Shown here piece by piece: positions 26,073 through 35,239 of a stretch of DNA of 64,000 bases. Positions within the stretch are counted from its first letter, which is position 1, and every line of letters begins with the position of its first letter. A model generated the notes under the pieces. It searched no databases. It was not told the DNA's origin and was given only the letters and a program-made list of their open reading frames with translations. Both the position numbers and the translations under genes were made by a program. Origin of the DNA: Carboxylicivirga sediminis (GTDB lineage: Bacteria; Bacteroidota; Bacteroidia; Bacteroidales; Marinilabiliaceae); the NCBI RefSeq assembly GCF_018156225.1, contig NZ_JAGTAR010000020.1, forward strand, positions 49,064 to 113,063, given 5' to 3'.

Positions 26073-27755
26073 ATGAAAAATAATCTACTAGTGCTTATTG
26101 TGCTTCTACTCAGTGTAGGAGCAGGAAAAGCTTATGCACAGCCTGTAGCTGATGTGAGTTATGACCAGTTGCGTTTTTGCGAATCGGGGGAAGTAACTTT
26201 GACAATTAACTTTACAGGAGATGCTCCTTATGACTTTAAGTATTGGATTAATAATGGGATAGTTGATCAAGGAGTCGTCGTGACAAATCATAATAGCGAT
26301 ATTTTTACACTTCCTATTAATTTTCCTAACTCAGGCTTTCTGCGAGTGTATGATTTAGAAGATGTTAATGGGATTGCGGGAACTGTTAATAACGGGGAAG
26401 GTACTGTGATAGTTGATGCGATGCCTAATCCCACAATTCATGATCCAATCCGGACTTGTGATTTAGATGTTCATTTGAGTGGGAGTAAAGAATTTGAAAC
26501 AAGCAGTACGATATGGAGGTTGGGAAATGGTACGGTAGATGGAACTTTAACGGATGAAAATAGTCTAAATCCTGTTTTTAGTGCAATAGCTGAAGGTAAT
26601 TACACCGTATACTTTAAAGAGATTCAGGGAGTATGTGAAAAGGAAATAGGCAGCCCTATTAATGTTGTTAATAAGCCAAGTCCATCCGGCGGTTCTATCT
26701 CTGATAGTGAAACAATTTGTTCTAATAACCAGGCAACTATTGCACTTGATATTACCGGTACTTTCCCGATCAGTGTTTTTTATACAGATGGAGAGTTGGT
26801 ATTTCTGGAAACAGATGTGAAGCAGATTGTTACTCGCACACTAATTGATAGCGAGATATATCAGCTATTTAGGTTAAGAGATGTTGATGGCTGTGAAACC
26901 ATCATTAATCAGAATGTTAACATCAATGTAGATAGAACACCTGTTACTGATGCCGGATTTTTTAGTCAGCCTGTTTGTGGCGAAGAAATTCAGCTTGGAG
27001 CAAGTCTTGAGGATGGGAATACAGGCTTTTGGACTATTATTGATGATCATGAGGGATCAGGGTTAACAATCGAAAATAGTGACAACCCGATATCAAAGGC
27101 CAGTCTTAATTATGGTGCTCAATATACCCTTGAATACTATACACTCAGATGGACAGAAGTTAATAGTGAAAATACCGAATGTGTCGATTTTGATGAGGTG
27201 GAGATAGAGTTTAATAAGATGCCAAAGAATGTTTCATTAGGCAACGACACCACTGTTTATCTTGATAAGGAGATTGTATTTTCTACCACTGGGTTAGAGG
27301 ATATGCCATTGACCTGGAATTTACCGGAAGGTGTAAGTGTTGATGAACAGGAAGTGCCTCAGGTTACTGTATCAGGTCTGTCGCTTGGTAATAACCAGGT
27401 TATTTGCACTATAGAGAATGGAGTTTGTCCTGCTGTAACAGCAGAAAAGCTGATTCGTGTGAATGATATCTATCAAACCACCGGATTTTCACCTAATGGA
27501 GACGGAGTTAATGAGACTTTCATGATTGGTGGTGCCGCCAATGTGGAAGGTAATAAGCTGATAGTATTTGATGTGACTGGTAAGGTGGTTTTTGAAACAA
27601 CTGATTTCTGCCGTTCCGGGTCTGATACCGAAGAAGGTTGGAATGGCTACCAGAATAACGGAGAGCGAAAGGATGGTACCTATTACTACATATTTACCGG
27701 CAATGGTATTGAGCCAATAAAGAATTACCTAATCATAAAAGGGAGCACAAAATGA
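26073..27755 (+). CDS. Secreted protein with type IX (type B) gliding-motility C-terminal sorting domain
   Basis: A 560-residue extracellular protein with signal peptide 1-22 (NLLVLIVLLL...AYAQ). The middle (about 25-460) is a series of cysteine-spaced beta-sandwich-like modules (ETICSNNQATIALDITG, CGEEIQLGA), adhesin-like. The last 95 residues are the gliding-motility-associated domain, beginning GFSPNGDGVNETF (near 471) and ending with a Tyr/Lys strand. It marks export and surface attachment by T9SS. The stop overlaps the next gene (PorP/SprF) by 4 nt, the usual partnering of type B substrates with a dedicated PorP/SprF. Confidence 0.85.
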   Translation: MKNNLLVLIVLLLSVGAGKAYAQPVADVSYDQLRFCESGEVTLTINFTGDAPYDFKYWINNGIVDQGVVVTNHNSDIFTLPINFPNSGFLRVYDLEDVNGIAGTVNNGEGTVIVDAMPNPTIHDPIRTCDLDVHLSGSKEFETSSTIWRLGNGTVDGTLTDENSLNPVFSAIAEGNYTVYFKEIQGVCEKEIGSPINVVNKPSPSGGSISDSETICSNNQATIALDITGTFPISVFYTDGELVFLETDVKQIVTRTLIDSEIYQLFRLRDVDGCETIINQNVNINVDRTPVTDAGFFSQPVCGEEIQLGASLEDGNTGFWTIIDDHEGSGLTIENSDNPISKASLNYGAQYTLEYYTLRWTEVNSENTECVDFDEVEIEFNKMPKNVSLGNDTTVYLDKEIVFSTTGLEDMPLTWNLPEGVSVDEQEVPQVTVSGLSLGNNQVICTIENGVCPAVTAEKLIRVNDIYQTTGFSPNGDGVNETFMIGGAANVEGNKLIVFDVTGKVVFETTDFCRSGSDTEEGWNGYQNNGERKDGTYYYIFTGNGIEPIKNYLIIKGSTK

Positions 27756-28687
27756 GAAAACTAACCATAAATCTAACACTACTGGTACTTATGCTCCTTA
27801 CAGTTGCGCCTCTCATGGCACAGAAGGATATGGTGATGAGTCAGTACATGCATAATCGTTATGCGCTGAATACTGCCTTTGCAGGCAACAGGGAGGTCTT
27901 ATCGTTATATGGTGGTTACCGGAAGAAATGGGCAGGTTTTGAAGGTGCCCCGGGTACAATGCTATTTAGTATGCATTCGGCCCTGAAAAATGAGAATGTG
28001 GCACTTGGCTTCGAGGTGTATAACCAGCAGTATGGTGTTAATAAAGAAACGGGCTTTACGTTTTCGTATACCTACCGGATAAAAATGGCCAATCATCAAA
28101 AACTGGCTTTTAGTATTAATGGAGGAGGTGGTTTTTACAATGCCAATTGGACAGATGTGGCCACATTAGGAGATGCATCGGGGCAGTTGGATAATATGTT
28201 TGCCAGCAATGAATCAAACTTTGCGCCAATGATTGGATTTGGTGCGGCGTGGTATTCCAACCGCTTTTTTGCAGGTTTCTCAATTCCCAATTTCTTTTAT
28301 TACGATCCCTACATTGAAGGTGGGTCTAACAGCTTTGCGTTGGATAAGGCCGATTATCTGGCAACCGCCGGGTATCTATTCGAAATAGCTGACAGGTGGC
28401 ACCTTCAACCTAGTTTTATGGCAAGGGTAAATCCAGAGTTTGGCTCTTCGCTTGATTTGAATGCCTCTGTTATTTATGACAATATGATTTGGGTAGGTGC
28501 GGCTTACCGAACAACCAAAGATATTGTGGCTATGCTTGCTTATCAGGTAACACCACAGCTGAGGTTCTCCTACAGTCTGGATTACACCACAGGAGAGATA
28601 AGCTCATTCAATAATGGAACACACGAAATTGCTATTCAATACGATTTCGGCTACAAAGTAAAAACACCAAATCCTAAATTCTTCTAA
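27752..28687 (+). CDS. PorP/SprF family outer-membrane protein
   Basis: A 311-residue beta-barrel protein with a signal peptide (LLVLMLLTVAPLMAQ). The family hallmark QYMHNRYALNTAFAGN follows near residues 30-45, then YGGYRKKWAGFEGAP. PorP/SprF proteins hold or guide T9SS type B substrates at the outer membrane. Overlap with the preceding type B cargo gene suggests it is that cargo's partner. Alternating short beta strands to the C-terminus (AIQYDFGYKVK) fit a barrel. Confidence 0.9.
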   Translation: MRKLTINLTLLVLMLLTVAPLMAQKDMVMSQYMHNRYALNTAFAGNREVLSLYGGYRKKWAGFEGAPGTMLFSMHSALKNENVALGFEVYNQQYGVNKETGFTFSYTYRIKMANHQKLAFSINGGGGFYNANWTDVATLGDASGQLDNMFASNESNFAPMIGFGAAWYSNRFFAGFSIPNFFYYDPYIEGGSNSFALDKADYLATAGYLFEIADRWHLQPSFMARVNPEFGSSLDLNASVIYDNMIWVGAAYRTTKDIVAMLAYQVTPQLRFSYSLDYTTGEISSFNNGTHEIAIQYDFGYKVKTPNPKFF

Positions 28688-28696
28688 ACCTAATCT

Positions 28697-30100
28697 ATGC
28701 ATCAGAAAATTTTTCTATTAAGCGTATTATTTGCACTTACTTTTCAGATAGCAGAAGCTCAGGGAGTGAGTGTTAAAAGGCTGCCATTTTGTAAAAAGAA
28801 TCAAAGTGAAATTGCTCCAATGGTGTATGACTCTTTGCTCTATTTTAGTTCAGACAAAAATGTTAAATGGCTAAATAAGCCAATTGATCAGGATAATAAT
28901 AATTTTTACAACCTTTTTACTATCCAGCAGGCAAGCGATTCGTCATGGATGGATGAAAGGCAATTTGAGCAGGATTATTTTTTACCATACCACACCTCTA
29001 CAATTGCCTTTTATCCTGAGTTTAATGAAGTTTTTTTTACAGAAACGCAATATAAGCACAAGCAACGCCTGGCGAAGAATAGCGATAACCTGCATGGGAT
29101 ATTTGTGGCTGGTTTAACTGAAAAGGAAATGAGCAAGGCACAGAGCCTGCCTTTTAATTCTCGACGCAGTTATAATACTGCTCACCCAACTCTATCTTCC
29201 GATGGTCAGTACTTGTTTTTTGTCTCAGATCAGGAGGGTGGTTACGGGCAAACGGATATTTACGTATCAGAAAGAGATGGTGATAGCTGGGGTCCAGCCA
29301 TAAATATGGGCCCATCAGTCAATACAGAAGGAAGCGAAGTTTTTCCGTTTTACCACCAAAGTGGCAAATTGTATTTCGCGTCCAATGGTCATGCTGGGGA
29401 AGGAGGTCTTGATATATTATACACTGTTCGCACTGACGAAGGCTGGTCAACTCCAATTAACCTGGGTAATAGTATTAATACGGCTGCCAATGAATTTAGC
29501 TGTTATATTAGTGCTGATGGGCAGAGTGGTTACTTTGCTTCAGACAGGACTGGTGATGATGATTTGTATGAGTTTATTACGCTGTTCCCAGTATTCGGAC
29601 AAGCTACCAAACAGAAGGAAAACACGTTTACTTATCGGTTTTATGACACTATGGGAGGTAAGGGCGATGGACCATTGAAATATGTATGGCATTTTGGCGA
29701 TGGACAAACTGCCGAAGGAGATACTGTCATTCATCAGTATAAACAGCCCGGTAACTACCATGTTCAGTCACTTCTGGTAGATTCAATTGAGAATGTAGAA
29801 CTATTCGTTTTGAATGATTTTTATCAGGAAGTTAAAAAGAAAGTACAAGTATATATTACCTCTTCTGATAATGTGCGAGTAGGTGAGCCACAAACACTTG
29901 ATGCATTGGAGTCGAACCTGGGTGACTTCGAACCCAATGGCTTTTATTGGGAGTTGCCAGATGGAACCAGGCAAAAAGGTGTAACTATTCAGTATGTTTT
30001 TCGAACAAAAGGAAAGCAGATTGTGAGATGCGGTACAATTAGTAAAGATGATCCGAATTTGAAGATGTGTACCTATAAAGAAATTAATGTAATTGAATAA
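28697..30100 (+). CDS. Secreted PD40 beta-propeller / PKD protein (PorE-like without OmpA domain)
   Basis: A 467-residue exported protein with signal peptide 1-21 (SVLFALTFQIAEA). Residues about 150-300 contain WD40-like PD40 repeats (HPTLSSDGQYLFFVSDQEGG, GKLYFASNGHAGEGGLDI, SADGQSGYFASDRTG). Residues about 310-370 form a PKD-type domain (VWHFGDGQTAEGD). Similar propellers occur in T9SS-associated periplasmic proteins such as PorE, but the peptidoglycan-binding OmpA domain is missing. It lies in the T9SS-linked operon 9 bp after the PorP-like gene. Confidence 0.75.
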   Translation: MHQKIFLLSVLFALTFQIAEAQGVSVKRLPFCKKNQSEIAPMVYDSLLYFSSDKNVKWLNKPIDQDNNNFYNLFTIQQASDSSWMDERQFEQDYFLPYHTSTIAFYPEFNEVFFTETQYKHKQRLAKNSDNLHGIFVAGLTEKEMSKAQSLPFNSRRSYNTAHPTLSSDGQYLFFVSDQEGGYGQTDIYVSERDGDSWGPAINMGPSVNTEGSEVFPFYHQSGKLYFASNGHAGEGGLDILYTVRTDEGWSTPINLGNSINTAANEFSCYISADGQSGYFASDRTGDDDLYEFITLFPVFGQATKQKENTFTYRFYDTMGGKGDGPLKYVWHFGDGQTAEGDTVIHQYKQPGNYHVQSLLVDSIENVELFVLNDFYQEVKKKVQVYITSSDNVRVGEPQTLDALESNLGDFEPNGFYWELPDGTRQKGVTIQYVFRTKGKQIVRCGTISKDDPNLKMCTYKEINVIE

Positions 30101-30102
30101 TT

Positions 30103-31071
30103 ATGTCCAAACTACTTAAACTAGCATTCTTATTTTTGTTAACAGTTTCATTGACAAAGGCGCAGCCTGTGCCTGGTGCTGATGAGAACATACCTAACCT
30201 AATTACTTTTGGTGCCGATGCTGAGACTTCGTGGGGAGATGCCAATTTTTGTCAGATTATCTTTTTCACCGTGCCAAAGAATCATACTGCGCCCATTTAT
30301 ATTCAGGTATATGATCCTGATTGTGGGGGTGAAAATGACGAAATACAAGGTGAGTGGGATACGGAAACCTCTTTTAGCATATATGGAGGGAAAGGTAGTT
30401 GCTCCAGCAAAGATGCACAAACTTTAAACCTTGATGGTAACTACGACGAAGGGACATTGCTGGCTTCCAAAACATTTGGGAATGAGTCTGAATACGATGG
30501 CAAGTGGTATACCTTTGGTCCTATTAATCCTTCAGAAGGAGAATACTTGCCTGAAGAAGGTGGACATGTGTTTAAAGTAATTGTTGAGGGGGTATCTGGA
30601 GATGATGGCAATATGTATCAGTTGTATATGAGTAAGTCGGAACAGCAACAAGTTGAAGTAGAAGGTGGTTATGCTTTTTATTATAAGTACACCATTCGCT
30701 TGCACGATAATCCCAAAGAATTATCTCACATTTATCCATATATCAATGATTCAAGTATTGTATCTATCAAACAAACGAATTTTGACTGGGATAGAGATGG
30801 TTGGATTATTGTACGTTCGGTAGCTACGGCAGGTAATATGATGAAGATATCTGGCGATGATGAGTGGGTATCAAGTGTTTATCAGATAAAGCAGGAGGAG
30901 TACAATACATCGTTGGATATTCAGATGAAAAAGCATCCTTCAGGAAATATTCGCAATAACAATGTAGTTATTTACTTCGAAAACCAGTATGGCGAATTAC
31001 TTAAATCTTACAGTGTACCTATTGGTGGTGTTCCTAAGTATAAGGGTAAACCAACTGCTGAAGAATTGTAA
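30103..31071 (+). CDS. Secreted protein of unknown function in the T9SS-linked operon
   Basis: A 322-residue protein with signal peptide 1-20 (LAFLFLLTVSLTKAQ). It is rich in beta strands and acidic residues (FGADAETSWGDANFCQI, YDPDCGGENDEIQGEWD). I do not recognise a domain. Homologues would be expected next to other PorP/SprF genes. It starts 2 bp after the PKD gene, so it is translationally linked. Confidence 0.6.
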   Translation: MSKLLKLAFLFLLTVSLTKAQPVPGADENIPNLITFGADAETSWGDANFCQIIFFTVPKNHTAPIYIQVYDPDCGGENDEIQGEWDTETSFSIYGGKGSCSSKDAQTLNLDGNYDEGTLLASKTFGNESEYDGKWYTFGPINPSEGEYLPEEGGHVFKVIVEGVSGDDGNMYQLYMSKSEQQQVEVEGGYAFYYKYTIRLHDNPKELSHIYPYINDSSIVSIKQTNFDWDRDGWIIVRSVATAGNMMKISGDDEWVSSVYQIKQEEYNTSLDIQMKKHPSGNIRNNNVVIYFENQYGELLKSYSVPIGGVPKYKGKPTAEEL

Positions 31072-31167
31072 TAGTTATTGTTCTGGCATTTCGATATTCA
31101 GGACTCACGTCAGCTGTTAATTGCTTAATTATTGATTTATAAAGATTAAACGATAAGATTGATGCTC

Positions 31168-34100
31168 ATGAAACAAATAATATGGTTGTTAATGCTGGGG
31201 TTTTTGATGCCGTTAACTGCGTTTTCTCAATCGTTTGATTTTAAAATATACAATACTTCAGAAGGCCTAGCTGATAACGATATTATTACTCTAGCCCAGG
31301 ATAAAAACGACTATGTATGGATGGGTACTGATGAAGGGCTAATTCGTTTTGATGGTATCGATTACAATGTCTATACCACAGCCGATTCCCTGGCGCATAA
31401 TTATATCAATTGCCTGCATTTCGATCATAATGGCAGGTTATGGATTGGGCATAAGAATGGTTTAATATCGTATTATGAAGACGGTCGATTTACCAGGCTT
31501 GATATTGAAGGGGCATCTCAACTGATATCCGGTATGACGGGAGATGGACAGGGAGCGATCTGGGCCGTTGACCAGAAGCAGGGTTTAATTCGGATTGATC
31601 AATCTGGAGAAATTAAGACGTTTTTTGATCGTAAGAAGTTCGGAAGAAAGAATTATACGACTGTAAAAGCCTTGTCACCTACTCAATTATTGGTTGGAAC
31701 AGCTCGTAAAGGCTTATTTGTATTTAATTTCGACACCAATTTTGACGATGTTGAAATAGATAAAGTAACAGACATTCCAAGTACATGGATCAATACAATT
31801 GTTAAGAGTAAGAATACCAATAAATATTGGATTGGTACGCGTGGAAACGGATTTTACTCCTATAGTGAAGGGCAGCAAGCAGGAGGAGTAAGGCATATTA
31901 CAGACAACAACCTGTGTACAAAGTTTAATATACAATCAGAGGAAGTAACGGATATTTATGAGGAAGCTGAAGGGCATATTCTGATTTCAACCCTTGGGAA
32001 TGGTGTGATTCGTTTGATTTTTGATCCGGTGACCGGAGAGTTTTCTGATTCATTCAAATACTCCAGTAATAATGGATTAAGCAATAATGATGTCACCGAT
32101 ATATTATGCGACCGTGAAGGCAATTATTGGTTTGGAACAAAGGGCAGCGGCGTATCTTTACTTGTCAATCAGTATTTTGTCTTCTATAAAATGCATGATA
32201 TTGGTTTTCACTATAATGCACAGTCAGTCTTCAAAGATGGTAAGAATTTATGGATTGGATTGGAACGTGGCCTTGTGCTGACAGATCCTATGTGTTTTGA
32301 TGTCAGGTATTATGATGCACAATATGGCGGTATACCAAATGATGCGATAGTTGATTTTTACAAGAGTGGTGACGAGACATTATGGGTGGCAACTGCCAGC
32401 AATGGGCTGTATTATAAAGAGAAAAATTCTGAGCGCTTTAAGAAGCGTAATTACTTTAATGATCAGCTGGCCTTGCGAATCAATGATTTAGCCGGGTACG
32501 AAAACCAACTGCTATTGGCAACGCAGCGTGGCTTGTTTATTATCGATCTACAATCCAATCAAGTAAAGAACTACGAAATTAAAGATGGCCTGTCCCATAA
32601 TAACATCAACTTTGTATACGTCGATTCGAAAAAGAATATTTGGGTTGGACCAAAAGATGGAGGGCTTTGTAAAATAAATATCGCACTGGACAGGATTGAG
32701 CGTCACCCGGTGAAAGATGAAGTGGCTATGGATGTTACTGGCATGGCTGAGGACGATGAAGGAAAGCTATGGATTAGCACAAAAGGTGAGGGCGTCATCT
32801 GTTACGTTAATGGAAGTGTTAAGCATCAGATTACAACTGCCGATGGGCTTAAAAAAGACTTTTGCTATGGTATACAGCGGGATATTAAAAAGCGTTTATG
32901 GATCATTCATGATGGCGGACTATCCAGAATAGAACCAGCAAGTGATGATAAGCATGTTATTTCTACCTATGGGCATAATGATGACTTAGGCAGTGTTTTT
33001 TATCAGGTACGTCAGGATGATGAGGGCACAGTTTGGCTGACATCAAATGAAGGAGTGGTAAATTACTTACCCGAGAATGATCGGCCAAATACAGTAGCTC
33101 CAATTCTCAATTTAACGGCTTTGTATTTAAATGATGAACCAATACCATTGACCAATCGACTAAAGTTAAAATTTCCATATGGGAAAGGGTATTATAAACT
33201 CAGATTAGAGTTTAGAGCGATTAGCTTTAAAAACCCCGAGGAAGTCAGCTACGAAATCAAGATCGAAGAAGAAGGTGAGAAAGGTGAGTCCGTAAAATGG
33301 TCGAAGCTGAATGAAGTAAATAGTAAGGAGATTGATTATCTGAGGCCAGGTAGTTATAAAATACGATTGAGAGCTTTCAATGCAGATGGACAGGAGAGTA
33401 GTTTATCTCGGGTTATTACGGTTGAGGTTGCACCACCAATCTGGTTTACCACCTGGTTTTTGATTTTAGCAGGCTGTCTTTTGGTATTGGCCATTTATGG
33501 ATTGATAAAATACCGTGAGAAAGCCTTGATTCGCCAGAAGCAGTTACTGCAGCAGGAGGTGGCCTCTCAAACAGTTGTGTTAAGAGAGCAGAAAGCTGAG
33601 ATTGAGCGGAAGAACCGGGATATTACTGACAGTATTAATTATGCCAAGAAGATTCAATCATCCATCTTGCCTTCTATGGATGATTTGATGAATGTGTTTC
33701 CGGATTCGTTTGTTTATTTTCTCCCTCGCGACATCGTTAGTGGGGATTTCTACTGGTTTAATCGTTCTAAAGACTACTTTGTTGCCTGTTGTGCCGATTG
33801 TACGGGGCATGGTGTTCCTGGTGCTTTTATGTCAATGATTGGTACAACAATATTAAATGATATATACCGCTTACCATCCATTGATTCACCAGCCGCTATA
33901 CTTGAAAAACTAGATGAAGAGGTTAAAAAATTGCTTCAGAAAAACCAGGGTAACGAAAGTATGGACGGCATGGATATTTCAGTGTTGGAGGTGCATATAC
34001 CCACGAGACGTGTGAGGTTGGCATCGGCTAAACGCCCTGTATATCTTATTATGAACGATGAGCTAACTGTGTATAAAGGAAGTCGGAGAAGTATTGGAGA

Positions 34101-34371
34101 TAGTTATGAAGCGCAATTGAGCCCCTACATTAATGTTGAGTATAATTGCAAACGGGGCGATCAGATTTATATGTTTTCCGATGGTTATCCTGACCAGTTT
34201 GGTGGGCCATTGGGTAAGAAGTTTATGAAGGTAGGTGTGCAAAACCTGATTCATAATATGCATCAACAATCTGGTGAGGAACAGTATACAACTGTTAAAG
34301 AGAACTTTGAGAAATGGAAAGGGGAACTGGAGCAAATTGACGATGTGCTGTTTATAGGTGTGAAGCTATAA
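31168..34371 (+). CDS. Two-component-propeller sensor with SpoIIE-type serine phosphatase output
   Basis: A membrane signalling protein of about 1067 residues. A signal peptide (IIWLLMLGFLMPLTAFSQ) is followed by a seven-bladed-type propeller sensor built of repeats such as DYVWMGTDEGLIRFDG, NYWFGTKGSGVSLL and NIWVGPKDGGLCKI (about 25-640). A Y_Y_Y domain comes next (about 665-745), then one membrane span (near 757-778), a coiled coil, and a PP2C/SpoIIE domain. The phosphatase has RDIVSGDFYW (near 852), DCTGHGVPGAFMSMIG and SDGYPDQFGG with metal-binding Asp/Gly. It probably senses an envelope signal and dephosphorylates a cytoplasmic partner. The frame opens at a TTG (31159); ATGs at 31162 and 31168 are both possible. 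Confidence 0.85.
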   Translation: MKQIIWLLMLGFLMPLTAFSQSFDFKIYNTSEGLADNDIITLAQDKNDYVWMGTDEGLIRFDGIDYNVYTTADSLAHNYINCLHFDHNGRLWIGHKNGLISYYEDGRFTRLDIEGASQLISGMTGDGQGAIWAVDQKQGLIRIDQSGEIKTFFDRKKFGRKNYTTVKALSPTQLLVGTARKGLFVFNFDTNFDDVEIDKVTDIPSTWINTIVKSKNTNKYWIGTRGNGFYSYSEGQQAGGVRHITDNNLCTKFNIQSEEVTDIYEEAEGHILISTLGNGVIRLIFDPVTGEFSDSFKYSSNNGLSNNDVTDILCDREGNYWFGTKGSGVSLLVNQYFVFYKMHDIGFHYNAQSVFKDGKNLWIGLERGLVLTDPMCFDVRYYDAQYGGIPNDAIVDFYKSGDETLWVATASNGLYYKEKNSERFKKRNYFNDQLALRINDLAGYENQLLLATQRGLFIIDLQSNQVKNYEIKDGLSHNNINFVYVDSKKNIWVGPKDGGLCKINIALDRIERHPVKDEVAMDVTGMAEDDEGKLWISTKGEGVICYVNGSVKHQITTADGLKKDFCYGIQRDIKKRLWIIHDGGLSRIEPASDDKHVISTYGHNDDLGSVFYQVRQDDEGTVWLTSNEGVVNYLPENDRPNTVAPILNLTALYLNDEPIPLTNRLKLKFPYGKGYYKLRLEFRAISFKNPEEVSYEIKIEEEGEKGESVKWSKLNEVNSKEIDYLRPGSYKIRLRAFNADGQESSLSRVITVEVAPPIWFTTWFLILAGCLLVLAIYGLIKYREKALIRQKQLLQQEVASQTVVLREQKAEIERKNRDITDSINYAKKIQSSILPSMDDLMNVFPDSFVYFLPRDIVSGDFYWFNRSKDYFVACCADCTGHGVPGAFMSMIGTTILNDIYRLPSIDSPAAILEKLDEEVKKLLQKNQGNESMDGMDISVLEVHIPTRRVRLASAKRPVYLIMNDELTVYKGSRRSIGDSYEAQLSPYINVEYNCKRGDQIYMFSDGYPDQFGGPLGKKFMKVGVQNLIHNMHQQSGEEQYTTVKENFEKWKGELEQIDDVLFIGVKL

Positions 34372-34395
34372 ATATAATATGATAAAAATGCTAAA

Positions 34396-34426
34396 ATAAA
34401 GCTGCTCAGTGTGATGCAGCTTTTTT
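34396..34426 (+). terminator. Terminator after the SpoIIE-type phosphatase
   Basis: AAAGCTGC (34398-34405) pairs with GCAGCTTT (34416-34423), followed by a T-run. It closes the operon that begins at 26073. Confidence 0.88.
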
Positions 34427-34508
34427 CATGTCCAAAAATTACTAAAAAGTGTTACGTTTTGTGTTTTTTGCTATTAATAAGTAAAGAAACACAAAACCAG
34501 GCATAACA

Positions 34509-34856
34509 ATGAAAAATATCATTTTAAATAAGCTCGTTCAGAAGGCAACTACTATATGGAGTGACATCGAATCAGAGAGAGCAAAAAAAATTCATGTACT
34601 AAATACCGTCAAAGATCGATTGGCTGCCATAGCCACACCTCATGAAGAAAATGATGTAAAAGTTGAAATCGTTCGACAAACCTGTAAAAGACTTAAAGAG
34701 TTGTATCCTGCTTACGCCAAAAATATCGATGAAATCTTATTACCATTTGAGCACCATCTTAAGTTTGATCATATGGCAGTGTTACCATTCAAGCAAATTG
34801 ATAGTCTGACTTATCGTATCTTTATGAATCAGAATATGATGGGATTCGTTGGCTAA
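34509..34856 (+). CDS. Small protein of unknown function
   Basis: A 115-residue soluble, mostly helical protein with no recognisable domain. Helices include NKLVQKATTIWSDIESERAK and VRQTCKRLKELYPAY, and it ends FMNQNMMGFVG. It has its own gap upstream and a strong palindromic terminator directly after the stop, so it is probably a genuine single-gene unit. No signal peptide. Confidence 0.55.
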   Translation: MKNIILNKLVQKATTIWSDIESERAKKIHVLNTVKDRLAAIATPHEENDVKVEIVRQTCKRLKELYPAYAKNIDEILLPFEHHLKFDHMAVLPFKQIDSLTYRIFMNQNMMGFVG

Positions 34857-34858
34857 AA

Positions 34859-34888
34859 AAAAGGGGATTACTTAAGTAATCCCCTTTT
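34859..34888. terminator. Perfect 30-bp palindromic terminator
   Basis: AAAAGGGGATTACTT is followed immediately by its exact reverse complement AAGTAATCCCCTTTT, with no spacer. It starts 2 bases after the stop codon and can act in both directions. Confidence 0.85.
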
Positions 34889-34950
34889 GAGGTTAATTGT
34901 TTAAGGGATAAAATGTTGCCCATTCCATCTTAAAATACGCTACAAAAAAC

Positions 34951-35019
34951 GGGCTGTGGAATATCCTAGTATTTGCTTAAACCTTTAGTGTATTAAAAAG
35001 AATAAAAAATCCACAGCCC
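34951..35019. repeat. 10-bp perfect inverted repeat in the gap before hydF
   Basis: GGGCTGTGGA (34951-34960) and TCCACAGCCC (35010-35019) are separated by 49 AT-rich bases. They could be a remnant of a mobile-element end or a long-range hairpin. The rest of the 34889-35239 gap holds no gene; only a 10-codon ATG frame at 35030 is seen. Confidence 0.45.
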
Positions 35020-35209
35020 TTCTAAACCCATGAGAAACTATTCACTTACGCCAATAGCTTAATACGCTTTCGCATTCAGTTATATAGACACTCCATTTAA
35101 TAAAAGGGGTGACATTATTATCATTTTTTTTATTGTTGTTTTTCACTCTGTGTTGTAAGCATCACTATGGTAGTTGTTTAAGTGTGTATTAAATTGAAAT
35201 TATTATTTT

Positions 35210-35217
35210 TAAATTTG
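35210..35217 (+). promoter_or_regulatory. Candidate hydF promoter
   Basis: TAAATTTG matches the -7 element TAnnTTTG. The start site would be near 35224, only about 16 nt before the hydF ATG. No good -33 element. Confidence 0.4.
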
Positions 35218-35239
35218 CATACAATCGCAACTAATCAGG

